This document shows positions 1-9,700 of a stretch of 64,000 bases of DNA, one piece after another; positions within the stretch are counted from its first letter, which is position 1, and each line of letters opens with the position of its first letter. Position numbers and translations under genes: made by a program. The notes beneath the pieces are model-generated. The model saw only the letters and a list, made by a program, of their open reading frames with translations. It did no database searches and was not told the origin of the DNA. Where the stretch lies: positions 1-64,000 of the forward strand of contig CAVSYB010000017.1 of NCBI GenBank assembly GCA_963732155.1, in the 5' to 3' direction. The DNA comes from Roseiarcus sp963732155. Lineage in GTDB: Bacteria > Pseudomonadota > Alphaproteobacteria > Rhizobiales > Beijerinckiaceae.

Positions 1-974
1 ATGCGATAGCCCTGCTGGCTCAGGACATATGAGAACTCCGGGGTGTCGTCGGCTCGGCGGCTGGAGAGGTATTCGGCGCGGGTTTTTCCTGCAAGGGCTC
101 CGTGCGGTCTGTGGTGGTTGTAGAGGGGCTGGAAAGCGTCGGCCATTTGGACGATTTTGTCGAAGCGCGTGGGGAGATCGAGGCAGGCGTAGAACTCGTA
201 TCGCCATGCGCCGTTGCAGCGCTCGACGGCGCCGTTGAGTTTGGGCGATCGGGGCGGCAGGACATAGAGCGGCAGGTTGCTTTCGGCGCAGGCCTGTTCG
301 AACTCGGCCATGAACTCCGAGCCGCCGTCGATCTGGATGGCTTTGACGGGGTCGGGCATCTCGTGGAGGACCTGATCGAGGAAGGCGGCGGCGTTGCTGG
401 CGGTGGCTTGTTTGCAGGGTCTGGCGACGGTCCATTTGGCGCATGGGTCATAGGCGTTGAATTGTTTGATGGTCACGCCGGGCCGCGGATGGATCGAGAG
501 GGTGTCGATCTGGACGACGTCGCCGGGCTTTTCGAAGGTGACGTCGCCGGGCTTGCGGATGGCGTGGGGACGCTTTTTAGCCGCGCCCCTGGCGGCGCGC
601 TTGCGGATCAGGGCGGGGACGGACTGAACCCTGCCGCGGCGGATGAGGTCGCCGATGATGCGCCCGACAGTGGCGTTGGATGTGGCCCAGCCCTGGCCGC
701 GCAGGATCGGGCCGAGCTTCTCCTTGCCCCACATGGGATGATCGAGACGCAGCCGCTCGACGGCGGCGGCGAGTCCGTGCGGGCGCTTTGGCTGGCGCAT
801 GCGGCGCGGTCGTCGGCTCAAGGGCTCGGCGCGCGCTCGCCAGCGATAGAGCGTGGCGCGCGGGACGCCGACCGCCTTGGCGGCCTGTTCGCCGGTCAGC
901 CTTTGCGCCATGGCCTTTCGCCAGCGCGCTAGCGCGTCGCGGATAATATGGCCGGGCAGGCCAAAAACCTGCAT
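1..974 (-). CDS. IS481-family transposase (C-terminus cut by window edge)
   Basis: The minus frame is open from ATG at 974 to base 1, giving about 324 residues without a stop. The N-terminal part has a helix-turn-helix that ends in ATLYRWR, followed by a second HTH-like segment. The rve integrase core comes next: first acidic residue in VVQIDTLSIHP, second in IQIDGGSEF, and the glutamate in NGAVERCNGAWRYEFY. The tail NHHRPHGALAGKTRAEYL is typical of the family. The start is preceded by AAGGAG, which lies inside a hairpin. All catalytic positions look intact, so the element may be active. Confidence 0.85.
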   Translation of the reverse strand, partial: MQVFGLPGHIIRDALARWRKAMAQRLTGEQAAKAVGVPRATLYRWRARAEPLSRRPRRMRQPKRPHGLAAAVERLRLDHPMWGKEKLGPILRGQGWATSNATVGRIIGDLIRRGRVQSVPALIRKRAARGAAKKRPHAIRKPGDVTFEKPGDVVQIDTLSIHPRPGVTIKQFNAYDPCAKWTVARPCKQATASNAAAFLDQVLHEMPDPVKAIQIDGGSEFMAEFEQACAESNLPLYVLPPRSPKLNGAVERCNGAWRYEFYACLDLPTRFDKIVQMADAFQPLYNHHRPHGALAGKTRAEYLSSRRADDTPEFSYVLSQQGYR

Positions 975-1025
975 GGGGTTCTCCTTGTGATTCGAGCCTC
1001 GACAACCCGAACCTCGGAGAACCCC
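975..1025 (-). promoter_or_regulatory. Hairpin sequestering the transposase ribosome-binding site
   Basis: A perfect 10-bp inverted repeat, ggggttctcc (975-984) and ggagaacccc (1016-1025), flanks a 31-base loop directly upstream of the transposase ATG. In the transcript the arm touching the start codon contains the GGAG of the Shine-Dalgarno. The folded RNA would hide the ribosome-binding site. In several IS families such hairpins limit translation of transcripts entering from outside; that role is inferred here. Confidence 0.6.
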
Positions 1026-1080
1026 TCCGATCACGCAATCGGTCTCACATGTCTGTGAGCAAGGTCAGGATGCCGCGTTC

Positions 1081-1878
1081 ATGGCTGTCACAGCGCCGCC
1101 CGCATGGCTCGCTTCCCCGTTTCGTCCGGGCCGCCCTGCGATTATGGGCGTCCTCAATGTCACGCCCGATTCATTCTCCGACGGCGGACAATTCCTTTCG
1201 CCCCTGCGGGCCATCGCCCGCGCCGCCGACATGATCGCCGAGGGCGCGGACATTCTCGACATCGGCGCTGAATCGACCAGGCCTTACGGCGACGCCAGGC
1301 CGGTCGGCGCCGAGGAGGAGATCGCAAGGCTGGCGCCGGTGTTGCCGGAGATCGTCAAACTCGGCTCACCCGTCTCCATCGACACGATGAAGGCGTCCGT
1401 CGCGCGCTGGGCGCTCGATCGCGGCGTAGCGATCGTCAATGACGTCTGGGGCCTGCACCGCGATCCGGACATGGCGCCCCTCGTCGCGGAATATGGCGCA
1501 ATGGCGATTGTCATGCACAATCGCCCACGCGCCGATGCAACGATCGACATTATGGCGGACATTGCAGCCTTTCTCGCCCGTTCCCTCGAGATCGCCGCGC
1601 AAGCGGGAGTCGCCAGGGAAGCCAGCCTTGGTCGGAACCGCGCCGTCGAGCGGCGTTGGGGCCCGCGCGCCGTCGACATCGACATCCTCGCGTATGAGGA
1701 GCTTTCGATCGACGAGCCGGACTTGCATCTGCCCCATCCGAGGCTCGGCGAGCGCGCCTTTGTGCTCACGCCGCTGGCCGAGATTGCTCCGCATCAGTCG
1801 ATCGGCGGCCAAACAATTCGCGCTCTCGCCGCGCGCGTCGATCAATCGGGAATAGAGCGGCTGGCGCCGAGGAAATGA
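1081..1878 (+). pseudogene. Chimeric folP'-'folK frame left by an internal deletion
   Basis: Residues 1 to about 178 are dihydropteroate synthase (FolP): GVLNVTPDSFSDGG, DIGAESTRP, VSIDT and a NDVWG loop. The frame then jumps, around base 1615, to the last ~85 residues of HPPK (FolK) with RWGPRAVDIDILAYEE and LPHPRLGERAFVLTPLAEIAP. The DHPS C-terminal third (DPGIGFGK-type motif), any folB and the FolK N-terminal half are absent. The order folP-folB-folK is common in alphaproteobacteria, so one in-frame deletion of roughly 0.9 kb explains it. Neither activity is likely. There is no clear ribosome-binding site, and the IS end lies 32 bases upstream. The functional copies are presumably elsewhere. 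Confidence 0.8.
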
Positions 1879-1915
1879 CGTCGCGAGGAACGCTCGGCTC
1901 GTCCCTTGCGGCACT

Positions 1916-2965
1916 TCAGCGGGTTCGCTCCAATTCCCGCGCGCGCTCGAGCGCCCGTTTCAATCGCTCCAGCGCCGTCCTGTCCCCCGGCGGCGCGATG
2001 CGCAACCATTCCGGCCGCGCGGGGAAGCGGCGCACGAGCACGCCCTGTTGCGCCAGCGCGTGGAATATGATGCTGGCGTTCGGATGCGACGCCAAGCGGA
2101 AGAGCGGGGAGCCGCCGACGAGGCCGTATCCGTGGCGTAGCAGGGTTTGATCCAGAGCCGCCGAGCGGTCGAGCAGGTCGGCGATCGAACGGGTGAGCCA
2201 TGCCGTGTCCGCCAGGCCGGCGCAGCCGATCTCGATCGCCGGCCCCGAGACCGCCCAGGGCCCCAGCATCCCCCGCAGTTCTTGCCCGAGTTTCGGGCGC
2301 GCGATCGCGAACCCGAGCCTGACGCCCGCCAGTCCATAGGTCTTGCCGAAGGAGCGCAGAACAACGGCGCCGTGGGGAAGATTCGGAGCAAGGCTGTAGC
2401 CCGCCGGCATGACGTCCATGAAGGCTTCGTCGACGATCAGGAGCCCGCCGCGCCGCGCCATCTTCGAGGCCAGCGCGACGAGACCCTGCGCGGGAATCAG
2501 CCGTCCATCCGGATTATTCGGATTGACGACGACGGCGACGTCGAATCCGGCGAGCGCGTCGAGCGTTTCGACGATGTGAGGCTTCGCGCCGGCCTCGCGC
2601 CAGACGTTCTCGTATTCGGCGTAGGTGAAATCCAGGATGCCGATCTCGCTCGCGCGGCCCATCCGCGCCAACAACTGAATCAGCGCCTGGGCGCCCGGCG
2701 CGGCGACGACGGACGCGCCGCCGGCCACGCCGTATCTTTCAGCCGCCACGCTCTCGAGGCGTTGCAGTCGTCCGCGATCCGGCAGGCGCGCCCAGATCTC
2801 CGGATCGAGCGCGGGCGCCGGATAGGCGTTCGGGTTGATCCCGGTCGACAGATCGAGCCAAGGCTCGGGCGCATCGGGAAAAGCGCCGCGCGCCGCGGCG
2901 AGATCGCCGCCGTGATGGACGCCGCGCGTCGAATGATGCGGCTCGACGCCGTGAATCGCGTTCAT
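1916..2965 (-). CDS. cobC: L-threonine-O-3-phosphate decarboxylase (CobC/CobD type)
   Basis: This is a fold-type I PLP aminotransferase-like protein of about 349 residues. It makes (R)-1-amino-2-propanol O-2-phosphate, the linker of the cobalamin nucleotide loop. Visible marks are LDLSTGINP near the N-terminus, VVVNPNNPDGR, VDEAFMD, and the PLP lysine in SFGKTYGLAGVRLGFA. The C-terminal RFPARPEWLRIAPPG fits the family. The ATG at 2965 is chosen because GGGAGG precedes it at good spacing; the frame stays open 39 codons further upstream. It lies 246 bases behind cobQ on the same strand. Confidence 0.88.
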   Translation of the reverse strand: MNAIHGVEPHHSTRGVHHGGDLAAARGAFPDAPEPWLDLSTGINPNAYPAPALDPEIWARLPDRGRLQRLESVAAERYGVAGGASVVAAPGAQALIQLLARMGRASEIGILDFTYAEYENVWREAGAKPHIVETLDALAGFDVAVVVNPNNPDGRLIPAQGLVALASKMARRGGLLIVDEAFMDVMPAGYSLAPNLPHGAVVLRSFGKTYGLAGVRLGFAIARPKLGQELRGMLGPWAVSGPAIEIGCAGLADTAWLTRSIADLLDRSAALDQTLLRHGYGLVGGSPLFRLASHPNASIIFHALAQQGVLVRRFPARPEWLRIAPPGDRTALERLKRALERARELERTR

Positions 2966-3211
2966 GGTCCTCCCGCCTTGTCCGCCGCCGATTGTGCGGT
3001 TCGATCCCGGCGGCCCTTCATAACCAGGCGCGATTCCGGATTGAACCGGCTTGCCTTGGGCCGTTCCTGTTATCGGCGCCATTATTGGCGCCCCGCGGCC
3101 AAGAGCGCCATTGAGTCAGACGCCGCTCGGCGCCTGTAAAGAGCGTGGGAGCCTGCGATCCTGCAATCGGACGGCGTCGAGCGCTCCATTTGTAGCGGCG
3201 CGCGGCCATGC

Positions 3212-4672
3212 TCACCTGGCGAGGCTGAAGAGCCGGTTCAGATCGAGACAACGCTCCAGATGCGCCGCAAGGCCGTCCAGCGCCCCCTCGACGGCCGCCT
3301 CATAGACGAGGTTCGACCCGTGGCCGCCAAGCCTCTCTAGCCAATCGCGGCGCTGCGCGTCGTCGCCGAAAAGTCCGTGGACATAGGCGCCGGCGACCAG
3401 CCCATTCGCAGACACCGCGCCTTCGCCGCGCCCGTCTTCGAGAGTGAGCAACGGTCGGGCGCAGTCGGGACCCTCCGTCCTGCCGATATGCATTTCATAG
3501 CCCGAAAAGGGCGCGTCGGAGATCGCCGACCGGCCCGTGACATGAACCAGCTTCTTGGGGCCGATCAATATGGTCGTGACGTCGAGCAAGCCGAGGCCCG
3601 CCATCTCGCCCGCCGGGCCCTCGATCCCTTCCGGATCGGCAATTCTGCGCCCGAGCATTTGATAGCCGCCGCAGAGGCCGAGCACGCGCCCGCCGCGACG
3701 GACGTGCGCGTTGACGTCGATGTCCCAACCCGCAGCGACAAACGCCTTGAGATCGGCGAGAGTCGCTTTTGAGCCCGGCAAGACCACCAGATCGGCGTCG
3801 ACGGGAAGCGGCGCGCCGGCGCGAATCATCATCAGCTTGACGTCAGGCTCCAGTCCGAGCGGATCGAGATCGTCGAAATTGGCGATATGCGGCAGAATCG
3901 GGACGACGACTTTGATCCGACCGGCGCCCGCCAACCGTGGCCGCTCCAGGACGACGCTGTCTTCGGCGGGAAGCAGCCGCGCATCGGCGAAAAATGGCAC
4001 GAGCCCCAGCGCCGGCCACCCGGAATAGCGCTCGATCGCCGCCATTCCTTCGGCGAAGAGCGTGGGATCGCCGCGAAACTTGTTGACGATGAAGCCTTGC
4101 ACCATCGCGGCGTCGGCCTTGTCCAGCACGAGCTTGGCGCCGGCGATCTGCGCGATGACCCCGCCGCGGTCGATGTCGCCGATCAGCACGACCGGACAAT
4201 CGACGGCCCGCGCGAAGCCCATGTTGGCGATGTCGTTGGCGCGCAGGTTGATTTCGCAGGCGCTGCCGGCGCCTTCGACCAGCACCAGATCAGTCCCGGC
4301 GGAGAGAGTCGCAAAGCTTTCCCGCACCGCCGCCATCAGCTTCGGCTTCCACGCCTGATACTCCCGCGCCCCGGCGGCGCCGACGACGCGGCCCTGGACG
4401 ACGACCTGCGCGCCGATCTCGCTCTGCGGCTTCAGCAGAACCGGATTCATATGGACCGTCGGCGCGACGCCGGCGGCTCGCGCTTGCAGCGCCTGAGCGC
4501 GGCCGATCTCGCCGCCGTCGATCGAAACCGCGGCGTTGTTCGACATGTTTTGCGGCTTGAAGGGCGCGACCTTGAGACCGCGATTCCGGTACGCCCGCGC
4601 CAGTCCCGCGACGATCAGCGACTTGCCGACGTCCGAGCCAGTTCCCTGGAACATCAGCCGACGCGCGGTCAT
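3212..4672 (-). CDS. cobQ: Cobyric acid synthase
   Basis: This 486-residue glutamine amidotransferase amidates the corrin side chains b, d, e and g. The N-terminal ATP-binding domain begins FQGTGSDVGKS and continues with PFKPQNMSNNAA. The C-terminal class I amidotransferase domain has the catalytic cysteine in VLGLCGGYQMLGR and the family signature SGYEMHIGRT. A histidine near the end (AGAYVHGLFGDD) completes the triad. Its ATG overlaps the stop of cobO (ATGA), so translation is probably coupled. Confidence 0.95.
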   Translation of the reverse strand: MTARRLMFQGTGSDVGKSLIVAGLARAYRNRGLKVAPFKPQNMSNNAAVSIDGGEIGRAQALQARAAGVAPTVHMNPVLLKPQSEIGAQVVVQGRVVGAAGAREYQAWKPKLMAAVRESFATLSAGTDLVLVEGAGSACEINLRANDIANMGFARAVDCPVVLIGDIDRGGVIAQIAGAKLVLDKADAAMVQGFIVNKFRGDPTLFAEGMAAIERYSGWPALGLVPFFADARLLPAEDSVVLERPRLAGAGRIKVVVPILPHIANFDDLDPLGLEPDVKLMMIRAGAPLPVDADLVVLPGSKATLADLKAFVAAGWDIDVNAHVRRGGRVLGLCGGYQMLGRRIADPEGIEGPAGEMAGLGLLDVTTILIGPKKLVHVTGRSAISDAPFSGYEMHIGRTEGPDCARPLLTLEDGRGEGAVSANGLVAGAYVHGLFGDDAQRRDWLERLGGHGSNLVYEAAVEGALDGLAAHLERCLDLNRLFSLAR

Positions 4673-5244
4673 CAGAATTCGATTCCCGCTTGCGCTTTCA
4701 CGCCAGCGGCGAAGTGATGTTTGATCGGGTTCATCTCGGTAACCAGGTCCGCCGCCTCAATCAAAGCCGGCGGCGCATTGCGGCCAGTCACCACAACGTG
4801 GAGATCGGCTCTTCGCCTGACCAGCGTCCTGACCACCTCGTCGACCGGAAGATAGTCGTATCGCAGCGCGATGTTGAGTTCGTCGAGCACGACAAGCCGG
4901 ACGCGCTCGTCGGCCATCAAGGCTTGCGCCTTCGCCCAGGCGGCTTCGGCGGCCGCGACGTCCCGAGTTCGGTCTTGCGTCTCCCACGTGAAGCCTTCGC
5001 CCATCGAATGCCAGGAGACGAGGTCGGCGAAACGCTCTTCAAGCACTCGCCGCTCGCCGGTCTTCCAGGCCCCCTTGATGAACTGCACGACGCCGATGCT
5101 CCACCCGTGGCCGAGCGCGCGCAGGATCAGGCCGAAAGCCGCGGTCGACTTCCCCTTGCCCTTTCCGGTGTTGACGATCAGCAAGCCCTTCTCGATCGTC
5201 TTCGAGGCGACTTCGCGGTCCTGCGCAATTTTGCGCTTGCGCAT
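4672..5244 (-). CDS. cobO: Cob(I)yrinic acid a,c-diamide adenosyltransferase
   Basis: This 190-residue CobA/CobO/BtuR-type adenosyltransferase transfers the 5'-deoxyadenosyl group from ATP to the reduced corrinoid. The P-loop is GKGKGKST at residues 27-34, followed by the typical IGVVQFIKGAW, VVLDELNIAL and VTGRNAPPALIEAADLVTEM. The ATG at 5244 is preceded by AAGGA; the frame is open further upstream but that part has no family similarity. It is the first gene of the minus-strand cobO-cobQ pair. It diverges from cobW across a 432-base region holding the riboswitch, which faces the other way. Confidence 0.95.
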   Translation of the reverse strand: MRKRKIAQDREVASKTIEKGLLIVNTGKGKGKSTAAFGLILRALGHGWSIGVVQFIKGAWKTGERRVLEERFADLVSWHSMGEGFTWETQDRTRDVAAAEAAWAKAQALMADERVRLVVLDELNIALRYDYLPVDEVVRTLVRRRADLHVVVTGRNAPPALIEAADLVTEMNPIKHHFAAGVKAQAGIEF

Positions 5245-5361
5245 CTTTTCCTTATGTCGATCAGCGTCAACCGCGCCCACGTTCTCGTGTCCTTCCCCAT
5301 CGCTTCGCCGCGGCGCAGCCGATGATACGCTCTTTGACAAGGACGGCGCCCGATGGCAAGC

Positions 5362-5550
5362 TGATGGTCGACGGTCCTTCGCAAGAAGGATTGATAGGGA
5401 ATGCGGTGCGGGCTTCAAACCCCAAAGCCGCGGCTGCCCCCGCAACTGTGAGCGGCGAGCTTCTATCCAAAGCCACTGGGTCCTGCACTCGCGGGCCTGG
5501 GAAGGCGGATGGAAAGCGCTGAACCGCAAGCCAGGAGACCTGCCGTCGCC
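5362..5550 (+). promoter_or_regulatory. Cobalamin riboswitch
   Basis: The conserved core is present on the plus strand: gatagggaatgcggtgcggg (5393-5412), the B12 box gctgcccccgcaactgtga (5433-5451), gccactggg (5472-5480), and gcaagccaggagacctgcc near 5526-5544. The outer stem can form between cgacgg (5369-5374) and ccgtcg (5543-5548). It sits about 130 bases before cobW on the same strand, so it probably represses cobW-cobN-cobG-cobH-cobI-cobJ when adenosylcobalamin is plentiful. The switch output (terminator or hidden ribosome-binding site) was not resolved. The edges are approximate. Confidence 0.92.
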
Positions 5551-5676
5551 TTTGACCGTTTCGCATCGGGCGGGGTGCCCCAGGTGCGGAGCTCGCGGCC
5601 GTCCAGCGGCTTCGCGTAACGCCCGCCATTTGGGCGCCGGTCCTTCTCACCCCGCAATGTTGGTGCGGAGTCGACA

Positions 5677-6714
5677 ATGCCGGCGCATGATACGAGCAAG
5701 ATCCCGACAACCATCGTGACCGGCTTCCTCGGCGCCGGGAAGACGACGCTGATCCGGCATCTTCTGGAGAATGCGCATGGTCGCCGGCTCGCGCTTCTGA
5801 TCAACGAATTCGGCGAGGTGGGCGTCGACGGCGAGATCCTCCGCGCCTGCGGCGTCGCCGATTGCCCCGAGGAGAACATCATCGAACTGGCGAACGGCTG
5901 CATCTGCTGCACCGTGGCGGACGATTTCGCGCCGGCGATCGAATCCTTGCTCAAGCTGCCGCAGAGGCCCGACCATATCGTGATCGAGACCTCCGGCCTG
6001 GCGCTCCCAAAACCTCTGGTCAAGGCTTTCGATTGGCCCTCGATCCGCTCGCGACTCACCGTCGACGGCGTCGTAACCGTGGTCGACGGCGCCGCGGTGG
6101 CCGCCGGGCGCTTCGCCGACGATCCGGAGCGGCTGGCGGCCCAGCGTTCCGCTGATCCCGCGCTCGATCACGACAATCCCCTCGAAGAGGTCTTCGAAGA
6201 CCAATTGCTGTGCGCCGACATGGTCGTGCTGAACAAGATCGACCTGATGTCGCAGGTGGAAAGGACCGAAACGCGCGAGAGAATCGCCGCGCTTTTGCCG
6301 CGCGGCGCCAAGGTGGTGGCGACCAGCGAAGGTCGCGTTGACGCTCGAGTGTTGCTCGGTCTCGAAGCGGCGGCCGAGGACGATGTCGCATCCCGCAGGT
6401 CGCATCACGACGGCGAGGAGGAACACGATCACGACGAGTTCGAGAGCTTCGCGGTGGAGATCGGGTTGATCGCCGATCCCGAGCGGTTCGTCGCCAGGCT
6501 CGCCGCCGTCGCCGAGCGCCACGACGTGCTGAGAATGAAGGGATTCTTCGCCGTAGCCGACAAGCCAATGCGGTTGCTGGTGCAGGGGGTTGGCAAGCGC
6601 TTCCGTCAGCACTTCGATCGGCCATGGCGGCCCGGCGAAGATCGGGCTGGCCGACTGGTGGTGATCGGCGAGGCCGGGCTCGACCGGGACGCCATCGCCG
6701 CCGCGCTCTCTTAA
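5677..6714 (+). CDS. cobW: CobW-family GTPase, likely cobalt chaperone
   Basis: This 345-residue G3E GTPase has its P-loop GFLGAGKTT near residue 16, the metal motif GCICC at 74-78, and NKID at 185-188. A histidine- and acid-rich linker lies around residues 242-252 (HHDGEEEHDHDE), and a CobW C-terminal domain follows. The family delivers metal; next to cobN the expected target is the cobaltochelatase. The start is supported by GGAG seven bases upstream. It is the first gene behind the cobalamin riboswitch. Confidence 0.93.
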   Translation: MPAHDTSKIPTTIVTGFLGAGKTTLIRHLLENAHGRRLALLINEFGEVGVDGEILRACGVADCPEENIIELANGCICCTVADDFAPAIESLLKLPQRPDHIVIETSGLALPKPLVKAFDWPSIRSRLTVDGVVTVVDGAAVAAGRFADDPERLAAQRSADPALDHDNPLEEVFEDQLLCADMVVLNKIDLMSQVERTETRERIAALLPRGAKVVATSEGRVDARVLLGLEAAAEDDVASRRSHHDGEEEHDHDEFESFAVEIGLIADPERFVARLAAVAERHDVLRMKGFFAVADKPMRLLVQGVGKRFRQHFDRPWRPGEDRAGRLVVIGEAGLDRDAIAAALS

Positions 6715-6728
6715 AAACGCATAGGGCC

Positions 6729-9700
6729 ATGCATCTCCTGCGCACCACGACGCGGCTGATCGACGAAGCGGATCGCGCCGTCGACCTCGGTCAGACGCCC
6801 GCCGATCTGGTCTTCCTGTCATTTTCCGACAGCGACCTCGGCTTGGCGGCGGCCGCGCTCGAGGATGGCAAGATGCCCGTGCGGTCGACTGCTCGTCTCG
6901 CCTCCCTGGCGATGCTTCGTCACCCATATTCCGTCGACCTTTATCTCGATAAGGTCGCCTCCAGGGCTCGTTTCGTACTGGTTCGTTTGCTTGGCGGACT
7001 CGACTACTGGCGATACGGCGCGTTGGAGCTCGCTGCGGCGGCGCGACGGGACGGCTTCGATCTCGTCCTTATCCCCGGCGACGGCCGCTCCGATGAGAGA
7101 CTCGCCGAGCTCTCGACTCTCCCTTCCGATTTCACGCAGACGATCTGGCGCGCTTTTGAGGCCGGCGGCGCCGACAACATCGGCCGGCTGTTCGCCTGGA
7201 TCGCGCGCTGCGTCCGCGGCGACGCGGCGGCTCCGCCCGAGCCTCAGAGCGTGGCGGCCTGCGGGCTCTTCGCCGGCGCCTGCCGCCCTGGTCCGCCTGA
7301 AGCGCCGCTCGCAATCATCGTCTTCTATCGCGCCTATGTCCTGGCCGGCGACATCGCACCGATCGTCGCGCTTGCCGACGCGCTGGCGGCGCGCGGGGCG
7401 CGCGTCCTCGCCGCCTATGCTTCGAGCCTCAAGGACGCCGTCGCAGGGATCTGGCTCGCCGACCTCCTCAGGCGCGAGAGGCCTGACGTCGTCATCAATA
7501 CGACCGCCTTTGCAGCGCGCACGGAGCGCGAGATCAGTCCGCTCGAAGCGGCCGACGCGCCGATCCTCCAGTCATTCCATGTCGGCGCGTCGCGCGAGGC
7601 CTGGGAGACGGATGCTCGCGGGCTGGGCGCCGCCGATCTCGCCATGAATGTCGTATTGCCGGAGATCGACGGGCGCATCGTGGCGCGCCCGATCTCCTTC
7701 AAGGAAGAGGCGCCGCGAAGCGAACTCCTGGAGTTCGCGCGGCTCGTCCACCAGCCGCACCAGTCGCGAATCGCGTTCACCGCCGACCTTGCGCTCGCCT
7801 GGGCGAGCTTGCGGCGCTTGCCCCCCGATCAACGCAAGCTCGCCTGCGTCATTTCGGACTATCCGGCCAAGACCGGCCGCGTTGGCTATGCCGTGGGTCT
7901 CGATACGCCGGCGAGCCTCGCCGCGATCGCCGCGCGGCTCAAGGTTGCGGGGTACCTCGTCGAGCCGATCGAGGATCCAAACGCATTCTTCCGCAAGCTG
8001 GCGGAGGCGCCCTCGGCGCAGGCGCTGTCGATTGCCGATTACCAGGACGGATTTGCCGAGCTTCCGGCGCCGTTGCGCGACGCCGTCGCCTCCGCTTGGG
8101 GCCTGCCGGAGAAGGACCCGCTTTTTGAAGCGGGCGCTTTCCGATTCCGCGCCGTTCGCCTCGGCGCGATGATCGTCGCAATCCAACCCGACCGCGGTCG
8201 GGTCGAGCTTCGCAAGGCGGAGTATCATGATTCGCGTCAGCCGCCTCGCCACGGCTACGTTGCGTTTTATCTCTGGCTTCGCCGCCAGGAGCGGATCGAT
8301 GCGATGATCCAGCTCGGCGCGCATGGCACGCTCGAATGGCTGCCCGGCAAGGCCGTGGCGCTGTCGGAAGAATGCGCGCCCGAAGCGTTGCTCGGCCCCA
8401 CGCCGTTGATCTATCCTTTCATCGTCAACAATCCCGGCGAGGCGGCGCAGGCCAAGCGCCGCGCGGGCGCGGTCATCGTCGGGCATCTGACGCCGCCGCT
8501 GACCACGGCCGGAAGCGCCGGCGATCTCTCTGAATTCGAGGATTTGTTCGACGAATACGCCTCGGCGGAGCAGATGGATCCCAAGCGCGCATCGCTTCTC
8601 GCCAGGACGATTCTGGAGCGCGCCGCGGAGAACGGGCTCGCCGCTGAGAGCGGCGCGGGCGCCGACTGCCCGCAGGAAGAGGCGCTCGCCAGGCTCGACG
8701 CTTGGCTCTGCGACATCAAGGACATGCGTATCGCCGACGGATTGCACGTGTTCGGGTCGGCGCCGCCCGGCGGCGACGACGTGCTCGGCGGCGCTGAAGC
8801 GGACGGCGCGGCTCTGGTCCGACTGCGCGCCTCGCCCGAAAGCGAAATGCGCGGTCTGATCGCCGCGCTCGACGGCCGTTTCGTGTCCCCCGGCGCCGCC
8901 GGCGCGCCGGCGCGCGGTCGGCTCGATGTGTTGCCGACCGGGCGCAACCTCTTCACCGTCGATCCGCGCATGATCCCGACCCGCACGGCCTGGACCATCG
9001 GCGAGCGCGCCGCCGCCAGCCTCGTCGCCCGCCATCTCCAGGATCACGGCGACTGGCCGCGGCGGATGGTGATCGATCTTTGGGGCTCGGCGACCATGCG
9101 AACCGGGGGCGAGGAACTGGCGCAGATATTCGCCTATCTCGGCGCGACGCCGCAGTGGGACCACGGCTCCGGCCGCATAACCGGCTTCACGATCCTCCCG
9201 CCGGCGGCGCTTGACCGGCCGCGCATCGACGTCACGTTGCGCTTGTCCGGCCTGTTTCGCGACGTGTTCCCGACGCAGATCGCGCTCGTCGAGCAGTTGA
9301 TCGGCGAGGTCGCGGCGCTCGACGAGGAAGCGGCGGTTAATCCGCTCGCCGCGGCGCGCCAGGCCGGTGAGAGCACGATTCGCATCTTTGGCGGCGCCCC
9401 CGGCGCCTATGGCGTGGCGTTGGGCCGTATGCTCGCCGCCGATCCCGACGCCTCTTTGCAATCGCTCGCCGAGGCGTATCTCGCCGGCAGCGGCTATGCC
9501 TTGGGTTCGGTCGATCGCCAAGCGACCGACCTTTTCCGTGCCCGGGTCGCCAACGCCGACGCTTTCGTCCATGTCCAGGATTTGCCTGGCCAGGACGCGC
9601 TCGAGGCCGGCGCTTTTTTCGAGCACGAGGGCGGCTTCGCCGCCGCGGCGAGGAGCCTCGGGGCGGCCCCCAGCCTCTATCACCTCGACACGACGGCGAA

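Larger units (their letters stand above)
1..1049. mobile_element. IS481-like insertion sequence, right part (left end outside window)
   Basis: The segment holds a minus-strand DDE transposase followed by a non-coding leader. The likely outer terminus is at about 1049, where the minus strand reads TGTGAGACCGATTGCG; starting with TGT is usual for IS481-family ends. The other end and the target duplication cannot be seen because the window starts inside the element. The element lies just upstream of the chimeric folP-folK frame. The family is assigned from the transposase; the exact terminus is inferred. Confidence 0.75.

Noticed and set aside
577..1038. 153-codon minus-strand open frame over the insertion sequence
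   Set aside because: It is out of frame with the DDE transposase that has clear motifs; it is a shadow of high-GC coding sequence.
3075..3092. ggcgcc-attatt-ggcgcc palindrome between cobQ and cobC
   Set aside because: Short stem of a sequence frequent in GC-rich DNA, not followed by a T-run; not enough for a terminator or operator call.
5245..5676. A second riboswitch facing cobO-cobQ-cobC
   Set aside because: Only one B12 box is present and it reads on the plus strand; nothing similar was found on the minus strand.
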